A stretch of DNA of 55,664 nucleotides from a virus, in the IMG/VR virus record IMGVR_UViG_3300019999_000002, positions 1 through 55,664 of that record; one strand, written 5' to 3'. Numbering within the stretch: the stretch's first letter is position 1; every line of letters begins with the position of its first letter. Below, piece after piece: positions 1 through 8,184 of this stretch. Below the pieces are notes generated by a model. The model was not told the origin of the DNA and did no database searches. It saw only the letters and a list, made by a program, of their open reading frames with translations. A program made the position numbers and the translations under genes.

Positions 1-141
1 TCAGCGGTACAAACGCAGCGGTGTCTGGCGATATTCTCGCGGGCCTAAACGGCCAACTATCTCCCGGAACACTCAGACAATTACAGGATTACAACGCACA
101 GTACGCTACAGCTTCGGGGATGCCTGGAACCAACGCCATCT
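1..141. repeat. Left copy of 141-bp terminal direct repeat
   Basis: Bases 1-141 match 55524-55664 with one difference (G at 15, T at 55538), which changes Ala to Ser in the encoded protein. The reading frame runs through the joint, so this is the overlap of a circular or circularly permuted molecule, not a pair of element ends. Confidence 0.95.
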
Positions 142-746
142 CTGGAACCCTGGCCAATAATCGTGGCGCCCGTGATCTCGGATCGTTCACCGAAAACCTC
201 AAAAACAAGGCGATTGACCAATATAACGCCACGATTCCAACCGTATCCCGAACTCAGACCGTCACACCTGAGTTACAAACGCAGATTGCTGATCGCAACT
301 CCGTCTATGGCGCGGCGCCGGACCCCACGCAGGCGCAGAACTATGCCCGCCAGCTTTTCAACCAGTATTATCAGGGCTTGCGAAATCCGGCAGGTGGGAC
401 TGGCAATTATAGTGGTGGTGGCGGAGCTGGCATTCCAGCGGGAGGAAGTGGCAACCGTGGCGACTCAAACCCAGCCGATGCGCTAAACCAACCAAACCGT
501 TTCGCTGGCTATCCGCCCAATCCATCGACGCCTCCCGGCCAGGCACCTTCCAGTCTGAATGCCGTTTGGGATGATTATTTTGGCGCTTACGTAAACCCAA
601 CCACGGGCGCGGTTGTTGACCAACCGGGCGGCACGCCATGGGACGAAACTCGCTACAACATTTGGGATGCGGCCAATCCGCAGACCAATCAGGGCGTAGG
701 CGACTTCAATTACGATCCCTACTCCGAGGATATGGCCTACGCATGA
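1..746 (+). CDS. Gly/Pro/Asn-rich virion-associated protein, 3' part
   Basis: This is the 3' part of a gene that starts at 55352. Joining 55352-55523 to position 1 gives a 305-residue product in one frame. It is rich in Gly, Pro, Asn, Gln and Tyr, with Gly runs near the middle (GGGGAGIPAGG) and no cysteine or membrane segment visible. The stop overlaps the start of the next gene (ATGA at 743-746). Its place between tail genes and a large internal-type virion protein suggests a minor virion component. I do not recognise the family. Confidence 0.75.
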   Translation, partial: SGTNAAVSGDILAGLNGQLSPGTLRQLQDYNAQYATASGMPGTNAISGTLANNRGARDLGSFTENLKNKAIDQYNATIPTVSRTQTVTPELQTQIADRNSVYGAAPDPTQAQNYARQLFNQYYQGLRNPAGGTGNYSGGGGAGIPAGGSGNRGDSNPADALNQPNRFAGYPPNPSTPPGQAPSSLNAVWDDYFGAYVNPTTGAVVDQPGGTPWDETRYNIWDAANPQTNQGVGDFNYDPYSEDMAYA

Positions 747-1519
747 GCTTGTCGCCCGATGCCAGTTGGCTGCACCCGCCGAACTTCCTTCAAGCGATGG
801 AAGGCGGCGCTGGCTTGGCCCTCAAAGCTCGTGCTACCGATCTGGAGGAACGATCTACCGCCGACCGGCTCCAGCTTGCCTACGACCAATTGGCACAGAA
901 CGAGCGGCATCAGGCGATGGCTTTGCAGCAGCAATTAGAACTCAAAAAGGAAGCTGATGATCTGCGTCGGCAGGATTTACTGGAACAAAAGGATTATCAC
1001 GAATCCACGATTGACAGATACGCCAACGATTTAGGAGAGAGGACAAGGCACAATACAGCGATGGAGGGTAAAAACGTGCTCGCCGGTCCTGAGATAGTTA
1101 CTGGGCCGGACGGCAAGCAATACGTGAAAGTCTCTCCGAATACCTTTCGGCCTGTTACTCACCCGATGGAAACGCTCAAATACGACGAAACCATTCCGGG
1201 GACTCCAGAGATTCCAGAGAAGCGGGAAGGCGGATTCCTTGGATTTGGTTCGCATGTCGTTTCCGCCGCCGTCCCTGAGATTCCATCAAGGGTTGTACAT
1301 CACACGCGACGGGTTCCAGTCGGTGAGGATTTAGGAGCGAGTGATTTGCTTACCCAACCTTCCGCCGGCATATCTCCATTCACCGAAGGCCAAACCGTTC
1401 GCAATAAAAAGACCGGCGCTGTAGCCGTATGGCGCGGCGGGCGATTGGTTCCATTATCCGGCGCATCCGAGCAATCGGATGCCATTGACGAAACCGATTC
1501 TGGCGAGGAAGATCAATGA
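743..1519 (+). CDS. Virion-associated protein with N-terminal coiled coil
   Basis: 258 aa. The start was chosen at 743 because it overlaps the preceding stop as ATGA. Residues about 20-95 are rich in Glu, Gln, Leu, Arg and Ala with heptad-like spacing (ELKKEADDLRRQ), consistent with a coiled coil. The rest is extended, Pro-rich, and has a short acidic C-terminus (DETDSGEEDQ). It lies directly before the giant virion protein, a position where podophages often carry internal or ejection proteins. Function is inferred only from context. Confidence 0.75.
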   Translation: MSLSPDASWLHPPNFLQAMEGGAGLALKARATDLEERSTADRLQLAYDQLAQNERHQAMALQQQLELKKEADDLRRQDLLEQKDYHESTIDRYANDLGERTRHNTAMEGKNVLAGPEIVTGPDGKQYVKVSPNTFRPVTHPMETLKYDETIPGTPEIPEKREGGFLGFGSHVVSAAVPEIPSRVVHHTRRVPVGEDLGASDLLTQPSAGISPFTEGQTVRNKKTGAVAVWRGGRLVPLSGASEQSDAIDETDSGEEDQ

Positions 1520-1520
1520 C

Positions 1521-4500
1521 ATGCCAGTGGACCTATCGGATTGGGAACCAGTAGCAGCGCCGAGCAAATCAAAAGCTGATTTTTCAGATTGGGAACCAGT
1601 TCCCGATACCGCAGGACCCTTCGAGCCATCGGGCGTCATTGACAAAACAAAACAGACCCTCCCCAGTCTCGAAATTCCAGAGTGGCAGACGCGCGAGATG
1701 ACACTGCATCCAACGGTGATGCCCGATGTCAAGCCTGCGCTAAATTTATACCAGCAGCTTACCAAACCTTTAGCCGAGACTAGGCAACAGGTATTCGAGC
1801 CGTTACGAGAAATGGAAGGCATCAAGCCGCAACCGGAATGGATGCAGGTTCCCGAACCCCCAAGGCAGCCAAGCACAGGGTTGGAAAAGGGCGAGGACAT
1901 TTTAGAAGGTGTCCTGAAAACAGGATCATCATTTGCCGATTTCTTCACTTCCCCTTTGGGCGTTGGAACATTGGGAATCGGCTCATTGCCTGCCGCACTT
2001 CAAAAAGTTGTCGCTCTCGGTTTCGCCACGACGATGGCCAAAGAAGTCCCGCATATCGCAACCGAACTTGGAACAGAACTCGGAAAGCCAAAAGAGGAAC
2101 AAGACCTGGCCAGGATTTCCGAGTTGGTGAGTCAGGCTGTTGCCAACACGGGCTTTGCCGCATTGGGTGCGGCACATGGCGCAGGCCGTCCACTCGCTGA
2201 AAAGTTGGGGGCTTATCCCGCAACCGATATTTCGGAACCCGCAGCAACTCAACCTCCAGACTTCAACCAAGGAGAACCAAATGCCAATCCGCAGCCAAGC
2301 CCAGTGGAGATACCTCGCAATCCACCACCCGAACCTGCTGCACAAGTGGCAGCAAGAGAGCCCGGTGCTGTTCAACAGCCTGCCGAAGCACCACCCAAAG
2401 GAGAAGATCAGGGCGAAACTCAAAGCCAAGCGCCGGAAGAAGTAGCTTCTCCAATTGCAGATAACCTCTATGTAACTGACGATCTGAGTCTCAGAAACGC
2501 TCCGGTTAAACTCTCCGACGTAATTGGTGTAAAAAAAACCACCAACGATTCTGTACAAACCGTTTACGCAATCCGATACCGCTTTCTGGAACGAGATGGT
2601 AAGCTATCAGAAGGACTGGCCTACAGTGATGATCCGGTTTGGGAACTGCATGAAAAGTTCGGAAAGGGGTTTGGAGAGACAAAATCAACAGAAAAAGCAG
2701 CGGCTCAACCATCCCCGCCAGTTGAGGCAAGTCCTGCCGCAGCAACTCCTGCCCAAGAGCAAGGTCCGGGGATTGTGGGGAATCCTGACATCACAACCGG
2801 GGCATTGGGCAAGAAAGGAATGGGCGCAGCGAATTACAGCGAGGTTGAAGGCCAAGGCGATCCTGATATTTACGGCGTAGCGGAACGTGTCAGGGAACAA
2901 CGTGCCAAGGCCGGTCAGACCATTCCCATTGACCCCGGCAAAGGTGTGAGCGCACTTGAAGCCGTGGTTCACGGCCAGGACTTATTGGCCAAAGACCCCA
3001 ATTCGGCGAGAGTTGCGGTTGATGAATTCTCAAAGAATAAGGCCATCTCGTTTGACGGAATGGCCGCTACCCGAGCAATGGGAGAAAAAGCTTTTCGTGA
3101 TGCGCGACGAATCGAAGAAAAGTTCGGCACGGATTCGCCCGAATACAAAGCCGCGTTCCTGGATGCTGTCCAGTGGGACAAAGCCAGCAAAGAGATGCAG
3201 ACCGAGTGGCACAAGCAAGGCCGAGCGCAACAGGGCCAAACCGACATAGACACCGGCTCATTCACCGGACTCCAAAGAGCGTTCAAGTCAGACACCGAAA
3301 AAGATTTTACCCCCAATCAGGCAGGCACAGCCAAGAAAAAGGCTTCCAAGGTCAAGCAGGCTTCCGATGCTGCGACCGAAGCCAAAGGAAAACTATTAGA
3401 TCATCTCGACAAAGAATCCAAGGGGACGGATGCGGAGAAACGCGCTCTCGACGCCGCAAATAAAACCGTTCGAGAAAACGCCATTCGGATTGCTGAACTG
3501 GAAAATAAAGTCCGCATTGCCCGCACAGTCCGGGAAGGTGAGATAGCCAGGATTCAACTTGAGCGCGAGAACGTCAATCAGCGGGCCGCGCAACAGGGGG
3601 CCCGATCAGCCGCGGTTAAGCTGGCCGAAGCTGAAAACAAGAAGCGTATTGCAGAATCTTCTCGCAAGGCTCTGGACGATCAGGTTAAGGCCACACAGAA
3701 GGCTTTGGATTCCGCTCGCAAGGTAGCCACGGACGCAGCAACCAAGTTGGCCGATGCTGAGACAAAACAGCGTGTCTCAAAATCCTCCTCGGATCGAAAG
3801 GCTGCGAATGCTGAACGTCTTAAAATCCAAAAGGTTCTCGACGCCGCAAATAAACAAGTGAGAGACGCCGCAGTTGCTCTTGCAAAGGCTGAACGCGATG
3901 CCAGAGCCAACCCCGAACAAGCCGTTTGGAAAAAGGTCCGGGAGTATCTCGACAAAGGCGAGGATGATTTTGACGAAATCCGAAACAAGGTCGCTACCGA
4001 CCTGGGGATGAAGGTTGAGAAAGTCACCCGCCTTTTGAACGAAACAAAGCGTGCAAAGTTTTTGGCCGATGACGTTTGGCGCAAGCAGCAAACCGAACGC
4101 CGAATGAAGGAAGATGCGAAACGATGGCTGACAAGTATTGAAACGCCATTCTACCACAAGGCGCTTGCCAACATTCCAAAGATTTTGTTTGGGTTGAAAG
4201 TCGGTTTTCACGGCACGGTTGCGCTCGGCACTCACGCCCCAATGGTAGCTTTCCAGCCCCGCTTTTGGAACAGCTACATTCGGGACTTCGGCAAAATGTA
4301 TCGGATGGTCAATCCAAAGGGCGGGAAGGCTTATTACGAAATGCAGGTCCAGGATCTGCTTCGCCGAAAGAATTATGTCACTGCTCGCCGTGCCGGCCTG
4401 GTAAACGATCCGTTCGTTTTCGAGGATTACAACAGCCCCGACACAGCCAAATATTTCGGGGGATTAACCGGCATGGGAAACCGCGGCTATTCCGTTCTCA

Positions 4501-5402
4501 AGATTCTCCGTCAGGACATGTTCGATCAGCACTGGAACAAACTGCCTAAGACTTCACAAATTCCAGAAGTCGCCGCCGCAATCGCAGACGGCATCAATCA
4601 CGCAACTGGTGTCGTAAAAGGAAAAGCTCCAAGCGGGGCCAACATCGCCCTGTTTGCCCCCCGGCTCGAAGCCTCTCGCGCAATGTGGCTGTTAGGCGAT
4701 CCGATTCGTGCCGCCGATACCTTCATCAATTGGAAGGATTCATCTCTTGGTGAGAAGCAATTCGCTATAAATCAGGTCAAAGAAAAGGCGTGGGTTGCTG
4801 GAACATTTTTTGGATTGCTCGCTCTCAACCAGGGTTTTCTTTCTGCAACCGGCAGCAATCAGAAGGTCAATATGACCGACCCAATGAAAAGCGATTTTAT
4901 GAAATTCAAAGTCGCCGGAATGCAGGTCTCCTACGGCAATGCCATGCTCTCGATGGCTCGTCTCCCATTACGCCTCTGGGTTGGGATAAAAAACGAAGGG
5001 AAACTCAACAAGATCATCTACGAGGATGAAAATACCGCCAAGACCCTGTTCGATTATGCCCGCAGTCAATCCAGCCCATTCATGGGTTTAATCCTGGACC
5101 TCGCTTTCGGCAGGGACTTTCAGGGGCGCCCGCTGCCGCGCGCTGGCTTCGGATTACTTCCAGCAAGAACCGCGATGCCCAAACGATTACGGGCTCTCGG
5201 AGCAAAACCTTATACCTGGCCGGAGTACGCCGCCGAAACGCTCTCTATGATCCCCGTTTCCGAAGCCTTGAAAGAAGTCTGGGGCAAAGGCATGGGCATG
5301 AGTGATGAGCAGATGAGGCACGCGCTAAAGGCTCTTGCTGAAATTTCCTTCATCGGAGGAACTGGAGGCAGGCTCACAGACGACATTCAGCCAAAACCAT
5401 AA
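1521..5402 (+). CDS. Giant internal virion / ejection-type protein
   Basis: About 1,293 aa, the largest product of the genome. The start at 1521 follows the previous stop by one base; an earlier in-frame start at 1479 is possible. The N-terminus carries two SDWEPV repeats. A Pro/Gln/Ala-rich low-complexity stretch follows, and a long Ala/Lys/Glu coiled coil lies at roughly residues 600-820. The C-terminal third has hydrophobic segments (VAGTFFGLLALNQGF) and motifs such as FAPRLEASR. Size, coiled coil and position at the end of the tail block fit a podovirus internal or ejection protein, or a large polyvalent-type protein. No catalytic motif was identified. Confidence 0.8.
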   Translation: MPVDLSDWEPVAAPSKSKADFSDWEPVPDTAGPFEPSGVIDKTKQTLPSLEIPEWQTREMTLHPTVMPDVKPALNLYQQLTKPLAETRQQVFEPLREMEGIKPQPEWMQVPEPPRQPSTGLEKGEDILEGVLKTGSSFADFFTSPLGVGTLGIGSLPAALQKVVALGFATTMAKEVPHIATELGTELGKPKEEQDLARISELVSQAVANTGFAALGAAHGAGRPLAEKLGAYPATDISEPAATQPPDFNQGEPNANPQPSPVEIPRNPPPEPAAQVAAREPGAVQQPAEAPPKGEDQGETQSQAPEEVASPIADNLYVTDDLSLRNAPVKLSDVIGVKKTTNDSVQTVYAIRYRFLERDGKLSEGLAYSDDPVWELHEKFGKGFGETKSTEKAAAQPSPPVEASPAAATPAQEQGPGIVGNPDITTGALGKKGMGAANYSEVEGQGDPDIYGVAERVREQRAKAGQTIPIDPGKGVSALEAVVHGQDLLAKDPNSARVAVDEFSKNKAISFDGMAATRAMGEKAFRDARRIEEKFGTDSPEYKAAFLDAVQWDKASKEMQTEWHKQGRAQQGQTDIDTGSFTGLQRAFKSDTEKDFTPNQAGTAKKKASKVKQASDAATEAKGKLLDHLDKESKGTDAEKRALDAANKTVRENAIRIAELENKVRIARTVREGEIARIQLERENVNQRAAQQGARSAAVKLAEAENKKRIAESSRKALDDQVKATQKALDSARKVATDAATKLADAETKQRVSKSSSDRKAANAERLKIQKVLDAANKQVRDAAVALAKAERDARANPEQAVWKKVREYLDKGEDDFDEIRNKVATDLGMKVEKVTRLLNETKRAKFLADDVWRKQQTERRMKEDAKRWLTSIETPFYHKALANIPKILFGLKVGFHGTVALGTHAPMVAFQPRFWNSYIRDFGKMYRMVNPKGGKAYYEMQVQDLLRRKNYVTARRAGLVNDPFVFEDYNSPDTAKYFGGLTGMGNRGYSVLKILRQDMFDQHWNKLPKTSQIPEVAAAIADGINHATGVVKGKAPSGANIALFAPRLEASRAMWLLGDPIRAADTFINWKDSSLGEKQFAINQVKEKAWVAGTFFGLLALNQGFLSATGSNQKVNMTDPMKSDFMKFKVAGMQVSYGNAMLSMARLPLRLWVGIKNEGKLNKIIYEDENTAKTLFDYARSQSSPFMGLILDLAFGRDFQGRPLPRAGFGLLPARTAMPKRLRALGAKPYTWPEYAAETLSMIPVSEALKEVWGKGMGMSDEQMRHALKALAEISFIGGTGGRLTDDIQPKP

Positions 5403-5406
5403 CTTT

Positions 5407-5478
5407 CCACCCTCCCGCCCGAGCGATAATCTGTGAACTCTCCTCGAGGCCACCGACGCGATGACGGCGGGAGGGTGG
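5407..5478. terminator. 13-bp inverted repeat after virion operon
   Basis: CCACCCTCCCGCC at 5407-5419 is perfectly complementary to GGCGGGAGGGTGG at 5466-5478, with a 46-base loop. It begins 4 bases after the stop of the giant virion gene. A T-run does not follow, so it may be an RNA end-stabilising hairpin rather than a classical intrinsic terminator. A related TCCCGCC / GGCGGGA hairpin separates the scaffold and portal genes. Confidence 0.6.
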
Positions 5479-5553
5479 GATCCATGAAAATAATGCTTGC
5501 CACCCTTTCGCAAACGTGCGATTCGTATCCCAAGATGACTTGGACCATCATAG

Positions 5554-5622
5554 AAACGCCCGTGCAGGGCGGGAGGGGAGCGCCGCTTCTCTCGTCCAAG
5601 CCGCCTTGCACAGGCGTTTTTG
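5554..5622 (+). terminator. 19-bp hairpin with T-tract, terminator-like
   Basis: AAACGCCCGTGCAGGGCGG at 5554-5572 pairs with CCGCCTTGCACAGGCGTTT at 5601-5619. There are 17 Watson-Crick pairs, one G-U pair and one mismatch, and T residues follow. It lies 8 bases before the tRNA-like sequence. It could terminate the long virion transcript or serve as a processing structure for the RNA downstream. Confidence 0.6.
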
Positions 5623-5629
5623 ATTTAAT

Positions 5630-5709
5630 GGAGCCTATAGCTCAACGGACAGAGCGCAGGGAGAACGCCTCTCTGCGGTCATCGGTTCAACTCCGACACG
5701 GCTCCACCA
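5630..5709 (+). tRNA. tRNA-like RNA with aberrant anticodon arm
   Basis: Seen: a 6-bp acceptor stem (GGAGCC / GGCTCC) followed by an encoded ACCA, a D-arm (GCTC / GAGC with GG in the loop), and a T-arm with the exact GGTTCAACTCC core. The middle arm is odd: GCAGGGAG pairs with CTCTCTGC, giving about 8 bp with one G-U and a 5-base loop AACGC, instead of 5 bp and a 7-base loop. No U33 is available. Two pairs at the base of the acceptor stem are mismatched. It could be a degenerate tRNA or a tRNA mimic. If forced into a 7-base loop the anticodon reads ACG (Arg). Confidence 0.55.
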
Positions 5710-5866
5710 ATTCCATAGATTCCTGCCCCTCCTGTGGCTACCCTCCCTCCGATTGCACCTGCCACCCTCAATGGATGGCCTCCCTTTGCTCCGTAACAAG
5801 TCCCGCTAGAACCGCCGCAACTACCCGGGCGCGGTTGAGCGGAGCAGCCAATTTGCACCATTCAAA
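5710..5866. other. Short non-coding gap between tRNA-like RNA and HNH gene
   Basis: I see no convincing gene here. The sequence is C-rich, with repeated CCTCC and CTCC motifs on the + strand. An open frame crosses it, but that frame also covers the tRNA-like sequence and both hairpins, so I do not treat it as coding. Confidence 0.4.
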
Positions 5867-6712
5867 ATGCCCTATTCAGATCCAGAAATAGGCAGACAGA
5901 GGAAGCGGTTGTGGTTAAAAAATAACGCCGCAAAGGCCGCTCAATATGCCAGGAATTTCCGTCAAAGGCACAGGGATAGAATCAATAAAGAGGCTTACGA
6001 CAAGATACTCGCCACAAGACCTCCCAAACCAGAAAAATGCACCGCTTGTGACTCGAATCGAATTAGATGGTCCAATGGTGCCTGGGAATGCGCGGATTGC
6101 TGCCGTATATCCGCCGAAAAGAGATCGGTTGAGAGAAATAGGATTGAGCAGATAAACGAACGTTACCAATGCCTTATCCCTCTTTACGGACAGAAAGCAG
6201 CCGATATTTACCGAGGTCACGCCATAAAGCATCCTTACAAGCTCAGATATGGCCCACAAACCATCCACCGGCTCTGTCTGCCACGAGACTACCAGAAACT
6301 CTCAGAAGCCAATCTGGAACGTATTTATACTCTCAACGTCCTTCTCAAACTTCCATTCGGAAACATAGGCTGGACGTGTCAGAAATGCGGTGTTTATTCC
6401 GGAGAGTTCGCCTTCTTCGACATAGATCATATATCTCCAAGACTTAAAGGCGGTCACGGCAAAAAAGATAACCTCCAAGTTCTGTGCCCGAACTGCCACC
6501 GAAAGAAAACCTTGCTGGACGTTTTTAATCGAACAATTTGCCACACCGAATTACTTTCAATACATACACCGGAGCCTCGCGCTACCTACCCCGCTCCCAC
6601 GGTTAGACCCCTGTCCCATACGTCACGGGAACCGTCGCAACAACACCCTATAAGTGGCCAGAATCATGTACCGCCACGACCGCCCTCTGTGTCCCTAGAA
6701 GCCATAGCCTGA
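5867..6712 (+). CDS. HNH homing-type endonuclease
   Basis: 281 aa. It contains two zinc-binding half sites and a classical HNH core. An N-terminal CTAC...CADCC pair lies near residues 58-79. The core follows: CQKC at 171-174, DIDHISPR at 185-192 (D/H of the first strand), N202, and CPNCH at 207-211. HNH enzymes of this kind nick or cut DNA with one metal ion and often behave as free-standing homing genes. The C-terminal 60 residues are Pro/Ser/Thr-rich and look unstructured. It stands alone between the end of the virion block and the regulatory region, with no intron boundary visible. Confidence 0.9.
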   Translation: MPYSDPEIGRQRKRLWLKNNAAKAAQYARNFRQRHRDRINKEAYDKILATRPPKPEKCTACDSNRIRWSNGAWECADCCRISAEKRSVERNRIEQINERYQCLIPLYGQKAADIYRGHAIKHPYKLRYGPQTIHRLCLPRDYQKLSEANLERIYTLNVLLKLPFGNIGWTCQKCGVYSGEFAFFDIDHISPRLKGGHGKKDNLQVLCPNCHRKKTLLDVFNRTICHTELLSIHTPEPRATYPAPTVRPLSHTSREPSQQHPISGQNHVPPRPPSVSLEAIA

Positions 6713-7064
6713 CCGCAGGACAGCAGGCTAAACCCGCGAATAGAGCTTCTCAGGACCGCCCACACGGGGGAGTGCTCTGCCTCCATACTGACCGAATCCA
6801 CCCCAAACCCAAAATAATCGCCTTACAGGTCTTTGGCATTGGAAAAGTTTCCAAATTTGGCTTGTTGCAAAAGACGGGGCATGGGCATGAGCGAGCCAGA
6901 TCGAGCCCCCTCCCGGCCTAGTATGGCGGGGACGGATCCAGGAAAAAGAATGCTTGGGATCGGGTCGCGTCCAGGCTGTCTTGCGGTGTCTGCCCTGAAG
7001 GATTTCGCACAATGTGTCTTGTGTTCAATCGCACTTGTGCGAACACACAGCGGGCGTGAGCGGA
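6713..7064. other. Region of about 350 bases with no recognised gene
   Basis: Open frames occur on both strands but are rich in Arg, Pro and Trp, overlap each other, and lack family resemblance or a ribosome-binding site. No long inverted or tandem repeat is evident. It lies between convergent genes, so it may only hold transcript ends. Confidence 0.4.
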
Positions 7065-7529
7065 TTAGCCTTGTGGTTTGGATGGATCTGGCGGGATCGT
7101 CCGCACACCACCTGTTGGGGTCTCGACACCACAAGCGGGCGCTGGAGCTGGCTCGAACTGGGGAACGAAGGATTGCCGGCGCTGCTTCGGGCCGGGATCG
7201 AGGACGGCCTTGCGGACGGCTGGCAAGCTGCGGTCAGACAGCCGGCGCTCTTGTTCTTCGAGCTTCGAGGATGCGGCGGCCAGGCGGTCGAGCTTGGCAG
7301 GGTCGTCCTCGGTAAGCAGCATCTCATCAATCCGTTTCAACTGTTTTCGCACACGCGCCAATCTCAGGGCTGAGAATGTCCGGTCAGGCTTCGGCTCTGG
7401 TAAAGGCTCAGGTTGAACGAGCTTTTTTGAGGCAATCGCAGCATGACCTTTCAGGCTAAAGGCTCTGGCTTCTTCAGGCGTCCAACGATGTTTTGGGCGG
7501 ATGGCTGGGATCGGCTCGGAAGCGGTCAT
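7065..7529 (-). CDS. Basic coiled-coil protein with Pro-rich ends
   Basis: 154 aa. The N-terminus reads RWTPEEARAFSLKGHAAI, followed by a Pro-rich linker. A charged helical segment (LARVRKQLKRIDEMLL... LAAASSKLEEQERRL) spans about residues 55-97, and the tail is Pro-rich. The TPEEARA...KG start and the helix resemble small DNA-packaging or KGG-type proteins that I recall from other phages. A small-terminase role is possible but unproven, and the gene lies far from the large terminase. It is divergent from the ribbon-helix-helix gene at 7715, and the operator region could control both. Confidence 0.65.
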   Translation of the reverse strand: MTASEPIPAIRPKHRWTPEEARAFSLKGHAAIASKKLVQPEPLPEPKPDRTFSALRLARVRKQLKRIDEMLLTEDDPAKLDRLAAASSKLEEQERRLSDRSLPAVRKAVLDPGPKQRRQSFVPQFEPAPAPACGVETPTGGVRTIPPDPSKPQG

Positions 7530-7648
7530 TCATGGTAAATCGGTGTTTTGGGTGAGTTTGGCAAGGAAAAAACGGTAGTGTCCTAATATTGAGATTGCGG
7601 TGATTTTCTTTTCGGTTGGTAAGTTGTTTGCCATAACGTTATTTATTG

Positions 7649-7677
7649 TTGACTTATCGTAATACGAAATATACATT
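7649..7677 (+). promoter_or_regulatory. Candidate promoter of the RHH gene
   Basis: TTGACT at 7649-7654 lies 17 bases before TACATT at 7672-7677, a plausible sigma70-type pair. The left operator half (7659-7669) occupies the spacer, so a bound repressor would block polymerase. A 10-base palindrome ATAACGTTAT lies just upstream at 7633-7642. Confidence 0.45.
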
Positions 7678-7702
7678 TAGTCAACATTTATTTTCGTATT
7701 AC
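7659..7702. promoter_or_regulatory. Inverted-repeat operator upstream of RHH gene
   Basis: GTAATACGAAA at 7659-7669 and its exact reverse complement TTTCGTATTAC at 7692-7702 face each other across 22 bases. They lie in the promoter and 12 bases before the start codon. A third copy, TTCGTATTACG, overlaps the end of the gene at 7887-7897. Three copies of a 10-11-base site around one small DNA-binding gene strongly suggest autoregulation. Confidence 0.65.
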
Positions 7703-7714
7703 TTAAAGTATTTT

Positions 7715-7900
7715 ATGAGCAATAAAATGGGCAGACCAACGATTCCAAAGGGCCAGATCAAATATCCGCTCTGTGTTCGGGTGACCCCCACCGAAAGGAT
7801 AGCCATACAGAAGGCCGCAACTGCTTGTGGATTGACCACGTCAGTTTTTTGTAGAAACGGCTTGCTTTATCTGGCGCAGAGTGGTATTCGTATTACGTAA
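7715..7900 (+). CDS. Ribbon-helix-helix-like small regulator
   Basis: 61 aa from the ATG at 7715. An upstream in-frame start at 7646 is less likely because the operator lies between the two. The order is MGRPTIPKG, a short strand (YPLCVRVTPTE), and helices (RIAIQKAATACG, TSVFCRNGLLYLA). This fits MobC/Arc-type ribbon-helix-helix proteins, in which dimer strands enter the major groove of inverted repeats. The flanking operator copies support a repressor role. It sits between a divergent coiled-coil gene and the tRNA-like element at 7907. Confidence 0.75.
   Translation: MSNKMGRPTIPKGQIKYPLCVRVTPTERIAIQKAATACGLTTSVFCRNGLLYLAQSGIRIT
7887..7897. promoter_or_regulatory. Third operator copy inside the RHH gene end
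   Basis: TTCGTATTACG overlaps the last codons of the RHH gene and repeats the half site of the upstream operator. Binding at both ends could allow DNA looping. Confidence 0.5.
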
Positions 7901-7906
7901 ATTAGA

Positions 7907-7977
7907 TGGAGCACATGGGGATCGAGCCCCGTTGCTATCAACAACGTCCTAGAGGTGTATGCCTCTTTACTGGCTCC
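7907..7977 (-). tRNA. Degenerate tRNA-like element, possible Ile(GAT)
   Basis: Read on the minus strand, GGAGC / GCTCC make a short acceptor stem. AGAGG / CCTCT forms a D-like hairpin. CGTTG-TTGATAG-CAACG is a perfect 5-bp, 7-base anticodon arm with U33 and anticodon GAT. GGGGCTCGATCCCC resembles a T-arm. Oddities are a missing variable loop, long linkers around the D-like arm, mismatches low in the acceptor stem, and no encoded CCA. The four-hairpin layout is real in the sequence; whether it is charged is doubtful. The plus-strand reading also folds, with loop CTATCAA. Confidence 0.4.
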
Positions 7978-8133
7978 AGCCGGTGGAATGTGCCCCGCTA
8001 ATTTGCCTTCGGGCCAGATGGCACTCTGCAACGAGTTTATCGCCACTTGGCCCGTGCCTTTTACGCTCTGGATTGAGTTATAGCACGTTTTGATTGATGG
8101 GGCTGGTAGATTTTGGACGTGGGTAAAGAGAAA

Positions 8134-8156
8134 GCCCCGCGTGGTTAGTGCGGGGC
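8134..8156 (-). terminator. Intrinsic terminator of the gene at 8185
   Basis: GCCCCGC at 8134-8140 and GCGGGGC at 8150-8156 form a 7-bp G/C stem with a 9-base loop. Read on the minus strand it is followed by TTTCTCTTT, and it lies about 30 bases after the stop of the 177-aa gene. Confidence 0.7.
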
Positions 8157-8184
8157 GTGGGGGAAGGGAGGATTGTGGGCTAGT

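Noticed and set aside
5433-5891. 152-aa open frame on + strand
   Set aside because: It spans both hairpins and the tRNA-like sequence, has no family resemblance, and its composition is low in typical coding features.
7907-7977. Integration site (attP) at the tRNA-like element
   Set aside because: No integrase gene was recognised anywhere in the genome.
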